A DNA stretch of 64,000 nt from Clostridiales bacterium (GTDB lineage Bacteria; Bacillota; Clostridia; Oscillospirales; Oscillospiraceae), in contig JAAVHT010000056.1 of NCBI GenBank assembly GCA_014799565.1, positions 1 through 64,000 of the forward strand, read 5' to 3'. The translations under genes and the position numbers were made by a program. Every line of letters begins with the position of its first letter. Position 1 is the stretch's first letter. Below, in pieces: positions 9,770 through 21,060 of this stretch. Below the pieces are notes generated by a model that ran no database searches, was not told the DNA's origin, and worked only from the letters and a program-made list of their open reading frames with translations.

Positions 9770-9921
9770 TTTGTCCTGCTCCATTATCTTTGGTTTCGCC
9801 CATGTGCAAAAGTCATGTGTAATCCGTGTGTAAAAGCTGCTGACTGAACACATTTTAAGACCTGGTGCATTAGGTGAAACAACGGGCAGAAAAGGCACAA
9901 ACCCGTTGCGGTTGTAAGGAA

Positions 9922-9959
9922 AAATCCCGGAACCCTTGCAATTAAAGGTTCCGGGATTT
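9922..9959. terminator. Hairpin AAATCCCGGAACC / GGTTCCGGGATTT downstream of tRNA-Ser
   Basis: 13-bp inverted repeat directly 3' of the tRNA gene (minus strand). Confidence 0.6.
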
Positions 9960-10049
9960 GGCGCAGCGGGAGGGATTCGAACCCTCGAGCGGTTTCAGCC
10001 GCTACACGATTTCCAATCGTGCTCGTTATGACCTCTTCGATACCGCTGC
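9959..10049 (-). tRNA. tRNA-Ser(GGA)
   Basis: GCAGCGG acceptor pairs with CCGCTGC; anticodon stem CACGA-TTGGAAA-TCGTG; long variable arm; GGTTCGAATCC T-arm; encoded CCA. Confidence 0.95.
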
Positions 10050-10127
10050 AAATCGGTGTTGAAGTCACAATTCATCTCGCCGCTATTGTGCGGCGCGAAG
10101 TATATTATATCAATTTTTTCGCTGTTG

Positions 10128-11531
10128 TCAAGAGGCTTCTTCCCAATTTTCGCTTTTCTTTTTTTGCCCCTCCAGCCAGACCCGCAGTAGGTGCAGCGCC
10201 TCCGGCGACAGCAGCAGCAGAGCGGGCAGATTGACGGCAAGCAGCAGGCCGTTAAATACATCCACCAGCTGCCACACCGCCGTGATATTCCCCACCGCGC
10301 CGAAGATGATGCAGGCGGGGAACATGAGGCGGTACAGGCCCATGGCCCACCGGGAGCCGGTGAGGGTCTCCAGCCCCCGCCTCCCATAGTATCCCGAGCC
10401 GATGAGAGAAGTGAAGGCGAACAGCATCAGGCTCACCGCCACGATCCACTCACCGGCCTCACCGAACAGGGTGGCGAAACCCGCCGCCGTCAGCGGCGCG
10501 CCCAGCATTTCCTCGGGCAGCGCCCCCGCCTCCGCCAGCGGCAGCGCCCGGATGGGATCGTACACCCCGGAGGTGAGAATCACCAAGGCAGTGACAGTGC
10601 AGATGACCATAGTGGCAAAAAATACCTCGAAAATGCCCCACATACCCTGTTCCGCCGGCTCGTCCACGTCAGCGCAGGCGTGGGCGATGGCGGACATCCC
10701 GATCCCCGCCTCATTGGTGAATACCCCCCGGGCCACGCCGTAGCGCAGGGCCGCACCCATGGCGTAGCCCCCAGCGATGGCTCGGGGCGCGAAAGCGTAA
10801 GTGATGATCTGCCGGAACGCCTCCGGCACCGCCTGGTAGTGGACGGCGATCACCGCCAGTCCGCTCCCCACGAACAGCAGCGCCATGGCGGGCACCAGCA
10901 GCTCGCACAGCTTGCTGATGCGTTTGATGCCCCCCGCCAGCACGATGGCGGTGACGACGGCCAGCACCACCCCCACCACTTTTGGATTGGCACCGGCCGC
11001 TGCGGACAGAGAGGTGGCGATGGAGTTGGCCTGAGCCAGGTTGCCTCCCGCCAGCGTCTCTGCCACGCAGAACAGGGCAAAAATTTTCCCCAGCCCCGGC
11101 AGGCGCAGGCCGTTTTTCATGTACTCCATGGGCCCGCCCCGCCAGCGGCCGTCCGGGCCCTTTTCCCGGTGGCGCACCGCCAGCGTCTTTTCCCCACAGC
11201 TCACCGCCATGCCCAGCAGGGCGGACATCCACATCCAGAACACCGCTCCCGGCCCGCCGTATGCGATGGCGGTGGCCACCCCGGCGATGGAGCCGGTGCC
11301 GATGGTGGCGGCTAGGGCGGTGGACAGGGCCTGGAGCTGGGTCACCCCCCGGCCCTCCTTGTGCTCTTTTTTCCGCCGGAACAGGGTGCCCACCGTGGTT
11401 TTCCACCACACTCCCACACTGAAAATGGGGAAAAACCCAGAGCCGAAGGAGTACCACAGTCCCACCACCAAAAACGCCGCCAGCAGCGGCCCGCTCCACA
11501 AAAAATCACCCAATTCCTTGAAAAAAGCCAT
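10128..11531 (-). CDS. Alanine/glycine:cation symporter (AGCS) family
   Basis: GTLFRRKKEHKEGRGVTQLQALSTALAATIGTGSIAGVATAI and NEAGIGMSAIAHA motifs; start MAFFKELG with GGAGG upstream. Confidence 0.93.
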   Translation of the reverse strand: MAFFKELGDFLWSGPLLAAFLVVGLWYSFGSGFFPIFSVGVWWKTTVGTLFRRKKEHKEGRGVTQLQALSTALAATIGTGSIAGVATAIAYGGPGAVFWMWMSALLGMAVSCGEKTLAVRHREKGPDGRWRGGPMEYMKNGLRLPGLGKIFALFCVAETLAGGNLAQANSIATSLSAAAGANPKVVGVVLAVVTAIVLAGGIKRISKLCELLVPAMALLFVGSGLAVIAVHYQAVPEAFRQIITYAFAPRAIAGGYAMGAALRYGVARGVFTNEAGIGMSAIAHACADVDEPAEQGMWGIFEVFFATMVICTVTALVILTSGVYDPIRALPLAEAGALPEEMLGAPLTAAGFATLFGEAGEWIVAVSLMLFAFTSLIGSGYYGRRGLETLTGSRWAMGLYRLMFPACIIFGAVGNITAVWQLVDVFNGLLLAVNLPALLLLSPEALHLLRVWLEGQKKKSENWEEAS

Positions 11532-11576
11532 GTCCGCAGCCCTCCTCTTTTCTACTGGAAGGTATGCGGACATGGC
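11527..11576 (-). promoter_or_regulatory. 12-bp inverted repeat GCCATGTCCGCA / TGCGGACATGGC bracketing the RBS and burying the start codon of the AGCS gene
   Basis: Perfect 12-bp arms with a 26-nt loop holding GAGGAGGG; the ATG sits in the 3' arm. Confidence 0.5.
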
Positions 11577-11610
11577 ACAAGTTATGCGGCCGGCGGGGCA
11601 GCCAGTCCTC

Positions 11611-12267
11611 TCAGGGAGCTGACTGTTCCTCTTTCGGAGTTTTTTCCGGGAGCCACTCCGGCCGCTTCCAAAGCTTCAGACGTCCGGCCTGGTTGGGAAG
11701 GAAGCCCATGCGGTGGAGGATGGGCAGCAGGGCGGCAAACAACACCACAAGCATGATAGTCTGGATGGGGAGCATGATGGCGTTTTTGATGGCGCTGCCG
11801 CCCACGATGACCCAGTAGCCCTTGCTGGAGTAAAAGAGGTAGGTGCCCAGCCCGCCGATGAACACATTCTGTATGTTGGTGGCCAGCTTGGCCAGGAACA
11901 CCCGCAGCACCGTCACCTCTGCCCGGTAGAGGAACAGGGCGTAAGTGAACACCCCCAGCATGGTGGTAAAGATGTAAAACGGGTTCCATCCCCCCTGGGG
12001 GTTCATGAAGTAGCCCACCGTATCCTCCACGAAGCCGAACACCAGGGCGTTCACCGGCCCACCCACCAGGGCGCACAGCGCCCGGGCCAGGAAGCCCCAT
12101 GTGACCCTGATGTTGTTGACCACGGGGATAGACTGCAAGTAGCCCAGGGCCACGCAGGCGGCCACCATCAGGGCGGAGAACACCAGGGTGCGCAGTTTTT
12201 TGGCGTCCGCTACGGCGTCTTTCCAGTAGGCGCGGGAAAAGGGCGTTTTGTACAGGGTTTTGGACAT
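11611..12267 (-). CDS. folT: Folate-family ECF transporter S component (FolT-like)
   Basis: LVFSALMVAACVALGYLQSIPVVNNIRVTWGFLARALCALVGGPVNALVFGFVEDTVGYF is FolT-like; preceded by a THF riboswitch. Confidence 0.85.
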   Translation of the reverse strand: MSKTLYKTPFSRAYWKDAVADAKKLRTLVFSALMVAACVALGYLQSIPVVNNIRVTWGFLARALCALVGGPVNALVFGFVEDTVGYFMNPQGGWNPFYIFTTMLGVFTYALFLYRAEVTVLRVFLAKLATNIQNVFIGGLGTYLFYSSKGYWVIVGGSAIKNAIMLPIQTIMLVVLFAALLPILHRMGFLPNQAGRLKLWKRPEWLPEKTPKEEQSAP

Positions 12268-12347
12268 AAAAAGACCTCCTTTTGAATTCGGCAGCCCCAA
12301 AACGGGTATGCCGCACAAAGGAAGCCAAAGGCGCGATCCAATCATGC

Positions 12348-12449
12348 GGCAGCGGGATGCGGAGCACGCACTGCGGGCCTTCACCCTTCGTCCGGCGGAC
12401 AACTCCCCGTCCCGCCGGCACTTTTACACGCGCACTCCTACTCTGCCTG
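12348..12449 (-). ncRNA. Tetrahydrofolate (THF) riboswitch
   Basis: Minus strand GGCAGAGTAGGAGTGCGCGTGTAAAAGTGCCGGCGGGACGGGGAGTTGTCCGCCGGACGAAGGGTGAAGGCCCGCAGTGCGTGCTCCGCATCCCGCTGCC carries the GAGUAG...GCGU...GUG...GGGA...ACGAAG...CCGC layout of the class and precedes folT. Confidence 0.85.
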
Positions 12450-12457
12450 TTGGGGAT

Positions 12458-12486
12458 AGTGTACTCCACACCGGGGCAAATTGCAA
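12458..12486 (-). promoter_or_regulatory. Sigma-A promoter TTGCAA-N17-TACACT driving the riboswitch-folT transcript
   Basis: 17-bp spacing; the start would fall just before the riboswitch. Confidence 0.6.
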
Positions 12487-12609
12487 GTGGCGATATGCCC
12501 AAACCGCGGCGGTTCTTAAACTGATTTTAAACATTTTCCTACTTGCAGCTTAATCGGGAGACTGGTAACATGAATGATACAAGGAGAAGAAGAAAGGGAG
12601 GGATGCGCC

Positions 12610-13314
12610 ATGTACACGGTGCTCATCTGCGACGATGACAAGGACATCGTTTCGGCGCTTGAAATTTACCTGACCAGCGAGGGCTATAAAACGGTGTCCG
12701 CCTACAACGGAGAGCAGGCCATCCGGTATGTGAACGAGGGGAACATCGACCTGATCCTCATGGATATCATGATGCCCCAGCTGGACGGCATCCGGGCCAC
12801 GGCGCGGCTGCGGGAGTCCGGGGGCAACATCCCCATCATCCTGCTCACCGCCAAGAGCGAGGACAGCGACAAGGTGCTGGGGCTGAACATCGGCGCGGAT
12901 GACTATATCACCAAGCCCTTCAACCCCATCGAGGTGCTGGCCCGGGTGAAGAGCCAGCTGCGCCGGTACACCACCCTGGGGGGCAAGGTTTCCGCCCAGG
13001 AGGAGGACGGCACGCTGCGCAACGGCAGCATCGTCATGGATGACGAGGCCAAGTCGGTGACGGTGGACGGCGACCCGGTGAGCCTGACGCCCATCGAGTA
13101 TAACATCCTGCGCCTGTTGATGAAGAATCTGGGCCGGGTGTACTCCACGGCGCAGATCTATGAGCAGGTGTGGAACGACCCGGCGCTGGGCAGCGAGAAC
13201 ACGGTGGCCGTCCACATCCGGCATCTGCGGGAGAAAATCGAGATCGACCCGGCCAACCCCCGGTATCTGAAGGTCGTGTGGGGCCTGGGCTATAAAATGG
13301 AGAAGATGTCATGA
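12610..13314 (+). CDS. OmpR/PhoB-type response regulator
   Basis: MYTVLICDDDKDIVSALEIYL receiver plus winged-helix SIVMDDEAKSVTVDGDPVSLTPIEYNILRLL. Confidence 0.95.
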   Translation: MYTVLICDDDKDIVSALEIYLTSEGYKTVSAYNGEQAIRYVNEGNIDLILMDIMMPQLDGIRATARLRESGGNIPIILLTAKSEDSDKVLGLNIGADDYITKPFNPIEVLARVKSQLRRYTTLGGKVSAQEEDGTLRNGSIVMDDEAKSVTVDGDPVSLTPIEYNILRLLMKNLGRVYSTAQIYEQVWNDPALGSENTVAVHIRHLREKIEIDPANPRYLKVVWGLGYKMEKMS

Positions 13315-15677
13315 AATGGCGGGAAAATATCGCGATGAAGGCCCTGGCCTTCATCGCTGCGGTGGCGGCATTCACCGCCACCGCCATCATGGGCTGGTAT
13401 CAACTGGCCAACTTCGACGCACTGTGGGACGCCGGTTATTCCGACGGCCGGGGCTATACCCGGAGCTATCTGATCAGCCAGGACAGAGGCATGGTGACCT
13501 ATCTCATCGACCTCAAGGAGATGGACGCGGCGGGGCAGGAACTGAACCTTGCCGCCCGGCGGGAGCTGGAGCAGCTGGAGGCGGAGTATGACGCCGGGGC
13601 CACTAACCTGCGCTGGCAGCTGCTGGACAAGGACGGCAAAATTATCTACGGCAACACCCAGGAGGACAGCACCAAGGTAAGCGTGGACTACTGGAGGGAA
13701 TACACCCGGCGCACGGGGGAGGAACCCGGCGTCAGCGTCGATATAGACTGGGCGTATTGGGATGATGTCTTCTGGGAGTCCACCCTGAACAATGCGGAAT
13801 ACGGCGAGGAGCGCCGTGACGACCTGTGGCAGGAACGGCTGCCCGGTCTGGTGGAGTCAGTCAGGAACAGCAGTGACGGCGCGGCCCTGGCTACCCAGAA
13901 CGGCGAGGGCGACCCCATCATTCCCGTAGACCTGGACGCGGTGCTGTGCGACGAGGACACCTACACCTGTGTGCTGCGGGTGGAGACCCCGGAGGGGATA
14001 TACATCTACGCCCCTACGATCAGGGCCTGTCTGGAGGCCAACCAATTCGGCTATATCTTCAACGCGGACGGTATGACATGGCACCTGACGCCGGAGGCGG
14101 TGGAGGCGGCGGAAGAGGCGGAAGCCGCAGCGACAGAGACCTTCAACCTGATCCTATGGGTGGACGACGCCCTCCGGGTGGACGACCAATACCGCAGGGC
14201 CGCCATGAAGCTGGAGCAGTGGCAGGCCGACCGGGAGGGGTATCTGGCGGCCACCATTGTGCTGGGTGTGCTGGGCCTGTTGCTGATGGTGTACCTGTGC
14301 TGCGGCGCGGGGCACAAGCGGGGAGTGGAGGGCATCTACCTCAATTGGTTCCACCGGCTTCCCGGCGATGTGGTTCTGTTCCTCCTGTTTTTGGGGGGCG
14401 TGGGCGCCGTGGGCATTGGATTTGATGTGACCCTAAGCGGCTATATGTACAGGCCCATGTATGTCCAGCTGCTCTGCATCGGGCTGGCGGTGGCCTGTGC
14501 GGCGGCTCTGGGCATGGGGGCGCTGATCACGGTGTGCGCCCGGTGCAAGGCCCATACCCTGCTGCGCAACACCTGGACGTGGGCGGTCTGCGGCTGGTGC
14601 TGGAGGGTGTTTGTACGGTTTTGGTGCTGGCTGTGCGAGCTGTTTGGGACGATGGGGCGGGCGATCCAGGCCGTCCCCCTGGTATGGAAGGCGGTGCTGG
14701 GCTGTATGGCGTATGCGCTTTTTACGATCGTGACCATGGAATGGGGCGGGGGGCTGTGGCTGCTGGTGACCTTCCTGGTATCGGTCTACCTGTGCGGGTG
14801 GGCCTACCAGTGGAAGAAGATCCGCCACGGCACCCAGGAGATCATCGGCGGAAACCCCAATTACCACATTGACACCCGGCATATGCTCCCCGATCTGCGG
14901 GGCCATGCCGACGAGCTGAACAACCTGGGCCACGCCATCTCGGCGGCGGTGGACGACCGGCTGAAGAGCGAGCACTTCAAGGCGGAGCTCATCACCAACG
15001 TGTCCCACGACTTGAAAACGCCGCTGACCTCCATCATCAACTACGTGGATCTGCTGAAGAAGGAGGACATCGACAACCCCAAGGCGGCGGAGTATATCGA
15101 GGTGCTGGATCGGAAGAGCCAGCGGTTGAAAAAGCTCACCGAGGATCTGGTGGAGGCATCCAAGGCATCCACCGGCAACCTGACGGTGAACTGGGAGCGG
15201 CTGGACTGGGCCCAGCTCATCGACCAGGCCCTGGGCGAGACCGGCGAACGGCTGGAGGCCCAGAAGCTGACGGTGGTGCGCTCCCTGCCCGAGGAGCCCC
15301 TGTGGGTGGAGGCGGACGGACGGCATCTGTGGCGGGTGCTGGACAATCTGCTGACCAACTGCGCCAAGTACGCCCTGCCCGGCACCCGGGTGTATGTGGA
15401 TCTGCGGGTGAGCGGCGGCTGGGCGGTGCTGTCGGTAAAGAACATCTCCCGGGATGCGCTGGACATCCCCGCCGAGCGGCTCATGGAGCGGTTTGTCCGG
15501 GGGGACGAGTCCCGCAACCAGGCGGGCAGCGGGCTGGGGCTGTCCATCGCCCAGTCGCTCACCGAGCTCCAGCATGGCAGATTCGAGATCAGCATTGACG
15601 GCGATCTGTTCAAGGCCATCGTCACCCTGCCCCTGGCGGGAAACCGGCCCCAGGATCCCATTCAATTGATTCTGTAA
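13311..15677 (+). CDS. Sensor histidine kinase
   Basis: AELITNVSHDLKTPLTSIINYVDLL H-box; NLLTNCAKYA N-box; GSGLGLSIAQSL G-box; overlaps the regulator stop by ATGA. Confidence 0.95.
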   Translation: MKWRENIAMKALAFIAAVAAFTATAIMGWYQLANFDALWDAGYSDGRGYTRSYLISQDRGMVTYLIDLKEMDAAGQELNLAARRELEQLEAEYDAGATNLRWQLLDKDGKIIYGNTQEDSTKVSVDYWREYTRRTGEEPGVSVDIDWAYWDDVFWESTLNNAEYGEERRDDLWQERLPGLVESVRNSSDGAALATQNGEGDPIIPVDLDAVLCDEDTYTCVLRVETPEGIYIYAPTIRACLEANQFGYIFNADGMTWHLTPEAVEAAEEAEAAATETFNLILWVDDALRVDDQYRRAAMKLEQWQADREGYLAATIVLGVLGLLLMVYLCCGAGHKRGVEGIYLNWFHRLPGDVVLFLLFLGGVGAVGIGFDVTLSGYMYRPMYVQLLCIGLAVACAAALGMGALITVCARCKAHTLLRNTWTWAVCGWCWRVFVRFWCWLCELFGTMGRAIQAVPLVWKAVLGCMAYALFTIVTMEWGGGLWLLVTFLVSVYLCGWAYQWKKIRHGTQEIIGGNPNYHIDTRHMLPDLRGHADELNNLGHAISAAVDDRLKSEHFKAELITNVSHDLKTPLTSIINYVDLLKKEDIDNPKAAEYIEVLDRKSQRLKKLTEDLVEASKASTGNLTVNWERLDWAQLIDQALGETGERLEAQKLTVVRSLPEEPLWVEADGRHLWRVLDNLLTNCAKYALPGTRVYVDLRVSGGWAVLSVKNISRDALDIPAERLMERFVRGDESRNQAGSGLGLSIAQSLTELQHGRFEISIDGDLFKAIVTLPLAGNRPQDPIQLIL

Positions 15678-15684
15678 CGTGGAA

Positions 15685-15710
15685 GCCCCCGGCTGAGCCG
15701 GGGGCTTTTG
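15685..15710 (+). terminator. Intrinsic terminator
   Basis: GCCCCCGGCtgaGCCGGGGGC-TTTT. Confidence 0.8.
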
Positions 15711-15837
15711 CGGATGGTTCCGCCGTTAGACGTCCTTCGCTTGACGGGACGGCGCTTATTTGGTAATATAACTCTTACATTCTCCCCGCCCCAGAGGGAG
15801 CAGGGAGAATATGGAAAACCCTTTGGGAGGTCAGTCC

Positions 15838-16806
15838 ATGCGCCCCAACACCCTTTACATTGTGGTTCCCTGCTACAACGAGGAGGAGGTTCTCCCCGAG
15901 ACCGCCCGACGGCTGGGGGACAAGCTCCGCGCCCTCATGAACGCCGGGAAGATCAGCCCGCAAAGCCGTGTGCTGTTCGTCAACGACGGCTCCAAGGACA
16001 GAACCTGGGAGGTCATCGTCCGGCTTCACAGGGAGAACCATCTGCTGTGCGGTGCGGATCTGTCCCGGAATCGGGGGCACCAGAACGCCCTGCTGGCGGG
16101 GCTGATGACCGCCAAGGACAAAGCGGACATGGTTATCTCCATGGACGCCGACCTCCAGGACGACGTGGACGCGGCGGACGCCATGGTGGACAAGTATCTG
16201 GCCGGGGCGGACATCGTGTACGGCGTGCGCTCCTCCCGCAAGGCGGATACCTTTTTCAAGCGCACTACCGCTGAGGGGTTCTACCGCCTGATGAACCTGC
16301 TGGGAGCGGAGACGGTGTTTAACCACGCGGACTACCGCCTGATGTCCCGCAGGGCGTTGGAGGGCTTGGCCCAGTTCAAAGAGGTCAACCTGTTCCTTCG
16401 GGGCATCGTTCCCATGATCGGCTACCCCACCGATACGGTGGAGTACGAGCGGGGGAAGCGCTTTGCCGGGGAGAGCAAGTATCCGCTGAAAAAGATGATG
16501 GCCTTCGCGCTGGAAGGGGTCACGTCTCTGTCGGTGAAGCCCCTGCGGATGATTACCGCTCTGGGCTTCCTGGTGTTCTTTGTGTCGGTCATTATGATCG
16601 TGTACAATGTAGTGCGCTGGGCCACGGGGAACACTGTCACCGGCTGGGCCAGTCTGGCCTGCTCGGTGTGGCTCATCGGCGGGTTGATCCTGCTGTCTCT
16701 GGGGGTCATCGGGGAGTATTTGGGCAAGCTGTACCTGGAGAGCAAGGAGCGGCCCCGGTTCCTCATCCGGGAGGTGCTGGACGGGGAGGAAGAGGGCAAG
16801 GGCTGA
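15838..16806 (+). CDS. Family 2 glycosyltransferase (dolichol-phosphate-mannose-synthase/GtrB-like)
   Basis: LYIVVPCYNEEEVLPETARRL, VLFVNDGSKDRTWEVI, VISMDADLQDD; two C-terminal TM segments. Confidence 0.9.
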   Translation: MRPNTLYIVVPCYNEEEVLPETARRLGDKLRALMNAGKISPQSRVLFVNDGSKDRTWEVIVRLHRENHLLCGADLSRNRGHQNALLAGLMTAKDKADMVISMDADLQDDVDAADAMVDKYLAGADIVYGVRSSRKADTFFKRTTAEGFYRLMNLLGAETVFNHADYRLMSRRALEGLAQFKEVNLFLRGIVPMIGYPTDTVEYERGKRFAGESKYPLKKMMAFALEGVTSLSVKPLRMITALGFLVFFVSVIMIVYNVVRWATGNTVTGWASLACSVWLIGGLILLSLGVIGEYLGKLYLESKERPRFLIREVLDGEEEGKG

Positions 16807-16875
16807 AAGGCCCTGCCGAACACGGCCGGGATTTTGACAAAGTATTAAACCTTTCTAAACAATGGGTGAATCCCC

Positions 16876-16904
16876 TTGCATTTTTTCCCGAACCGTCATA
16901 AAAT
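16876..16904 (+). promoter_or_regulatory. Sigma-A promoter TTGCAT-N17-TAAAAT
   Basis: About 100 bp upstream of the 152-aa gene. Confidence 0.5.
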
Positions 16905-17006
16905 AGAATCAGTGGATCGGAGAGGCTGAAACGGCCCTCCATATGAGGCGGCGGAAACCGCGCCGCTGGGCGGCGGCCCACACAATTTGATCAGGAGGTA
17001 ATTCCC

Positions 17007-17465
17007 ATGAGCATTGATTTTGAGAGCCTGAAGGACAAAGCTGTGGTTCTCGCCCAGTCCGGCGTGACCAAGGCGAAGGAGATCACCGGGACCGGCGTGG
17101 CCAAGGCCCGTGAGCTGGCGGACACCGGCGCGGCCAAGGCCAAGGAGATCACCGAGATCGGCAAGCTGAAGGTGAGCAATTCCACCGAGCAGGAGGCCAT
17201 TCGCAAGGCCTATTCCGAGCTGGGCAAGCTGTACTACGCCGAGCGGGGCTCCGCCCCCGAGGCCGCTTACGCGGACGCCTGCCAGCGCATCAGCGACTCC
17301 CTGGCCCGCATTTCTTACAACAACGAGCGCATCGCGGACATCAAGGCCGCCGGCCATCTGACCGACGACGAGGTGGAGGAGGTTCCCGCCGAGGAGCCGG
17401 CCTGCTGCGAGGAACCCACGGCGGACGAGCCCTGCTGCTGTGAGGAGCCCAAGGACGAGGAGTAA
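17007..17465 (+). CDS. Hypothetical protein with amphipathic repeats and Cys-cluster tail
   Basis: Repeat-like VTKAKEITGTGVAKARELADTGAAKAKEITEIG; C-terminus PACCEEPTADEPCCCEEPKDEE; RBS AGGAGG. Confidence 0.8.
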   Translation: MSIDFESLKDKAVVLAQSGVTKAKEITGTGVAKARELADTGAAKAKEITEIGKLKVSNSTEQEAIRKAYSELGKLYYAERGSAPEAAYADACQRISDSLARISYNNERIADIKAAGHLTDDEVEEVPAEEPACCEEPTADEPCCCEEPKDEE

Positions 17466-17475
17466 ATAGAAAAGA

Positions 17476-17508
17476 CGGCCCCGGCGCATAGCGCCGGGGC
17501 CGCTTTTT
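17476..17508. terminator. Bidirectional terminator between convergent genes
   Basis: CGGCCCCGGCGC-ata-GCGCCGGGGCCG with T-tract. Confidence 0.75.
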
Positions 17509-17950
17509 ATTTGGTTCCGGTGGAGCCGAAGCCCCCTGCGCCCCGCAGGGTGTTGTCCAGCTCGTCCACACCCTGGAATTGGGCGGTGAGATACGGGGTG
17601 ATGACCAGCTGGGCAATGCGGTCGCCGTTCTCCACCACCTGGGGGACGCTGCCGTGGTTGTGGAGGAAGGTCATGATCTCGCCCCGGTAGTCGGCGTCGA
17701 TGACGCCCACCTTATTGGCGGGGGCCAGCCCGCGTTTGCAGGCCATTCCGGAGCGGGCGTATACCAGCCCCACGTACCCCTGAGGGATGGCCACGGCAAT
17801 GCCGGTGTGGATCAGCGCCGTCTCCCCGGGGGCGATGGTCACCGGGCCGTCGGTAAGGGCGTACAGGTCGGCCCCGGCAGCATCGGAGGAGCCATAGGCG
17901 GGCAGCTTGGCCCGGGGGTCAAGGAGCTTGACGGAAACAGGAGCGGTCAT
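17507..17950 (-). CDS. dut: dUTP diphosphatase
   Basis: YGSSDAAGADLYAL, YARSGMACKRGLAPANKVGVIDADYRGE; C-terminal RGAGGFGSTGTK. Confidence 0.95.
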   Translation of the reverse strand: MTAPVSVKLLDPRAKLPAYGSSDAAGADLYALTDGPVTIAPGETALIHTGIAVAIPQGYVGLVYARSGMACKRGLAPANKVGVIDADYRGEIMTFLHNHGSVPQVVENGDRIAQLVITPYLTAQFQGVDELDNTLRGAGGFGSTGTK

Positions 17951-17962
17951 AGTCTGGCCTCC

Positions 17963-18511
17963 TTACTCTGTAATCGGCTGGATGGTCATGTCGCCGTCCC
18001 AGAGGACGGGGGCATGGGCCTCCAGGCTGGCGGGGACGTTCAAAATCCGCTGGTTGGAGGAGCCCCGAAAGCGCAGGTTCAGATCCTTTTTTGCCTCGAT
18101 GAAGGGCCCATCCACCAGCACGTCAAGGTAAGAGAGCATCTCGTCCGTACACTCGCACCGGGCGCGGCTGTCCTTCCAAAGTTCCCCGTCCAGGGTGTAG
18201 CCGGAATAGCACCAGATTTCCTTGGCGGGATAGGCTTCTTTGGCCCGCCGCAGCAGGGGGAGCAGGGCCCGCTGGTTGCCCGGCTCGAAAGGTTCACCCC
18301 CCAGCAGGGACAGGCCCTTGATATGGGCGGGGGAGAGGGCCTGGATGATCTTGTCCTCCTCCGCCTGGGTGAAGGGCTGGCCGTAATTGAAGTCCTGGGC
18401 CTCTTCATTGAAGCAGCCGGGACAGTGGTGGGTGCAGCCGGACACGAATAGCGAAATCCGCACCCCGGGGCCATTGGCCACGTCGGCCCATTTGATGGTT
18501 GCGTAGTTCAT
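17963..18511 (-). CDS. nrdG: Anaerobic ribonucleoside-triphosphate reductase activating protein
   Basis: VSGCTHHCPGCFN radical-SAM CxxxCxxC-type motif; next to nrdD. Confidence 0.93.
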   Translation of the reverse strand: MNYATIKWADVANGPGVRISLFVSGCTHHCPGCFNEEAQDFNYGQPFTQAEEDKIIQALSPAHIKGLSLLGGEPFEPGNQRALLPLLRRAKEAYPAKEIWCYSGYTLDGELWKDSRARCECTDEMLSYLDVLVDGPFIEAKKDLNLRFRGSSNQRILNVPASLEAHAPVLWDGDMTIQPITE

Positions 18512-18576
18512 GAAAAATCTCCTTTATGATGAAAGAAAGGGGCGGCCGGAACGACCGCCCCTTTTTGTGATCTGCT

Positions 18577-20703
<2,127 letters not shown>

Positions 20704-20811
20704 TGGTAGGCTCCCCTCTTATCGGTCAAACATCTTTTCATGCGCATATGGGCTATGGACATGGCCCCTCAACTCGGCGCAGAATCAGGTGCGAACGAGA
20801 GGCGCTCCATC

Positions 20812-20840
20812 ATAATACTATATCTTGTGGTCGATGTCAA
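20812..20840 (-). promoter_or_regulatory. Near-perfect sigma-A promoter TTGACA-N17-TATTAT upstream of nrdD
   Basis: Minus strand TTGACAtcgaccacaagatatagTATTAT. Confidence 0.65.
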
Positions 20841-21060
20841 CCATCTTCTCAAGATAAATGAAAAAATGGTTATCTGGCCCAGACCCTTTCATCGGACTTT
20901 GGGACGGGGCCCCGGTGACCGCTCCGGGGCCTGAGGCATAGACTGGAGTGCACCCAGGCGGGCCCTCCGCCCTTTTGGAGGGCCGATGATCGGGCCCCGG
21001 CCCCGGCCCGTCCGCAGGGCTCCCTCGCTTGGAATGGGGCCGATGAAAGGAGCGTACTTC

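Noticed and set aside
20818-20834. CACAAGATATAGTATT as an NrdR box in the nrdD promoter
   Set aside because: Several mismatches to the NrdR consensus and no second box at the expected spacing; kept only as a sigma-A promoter.
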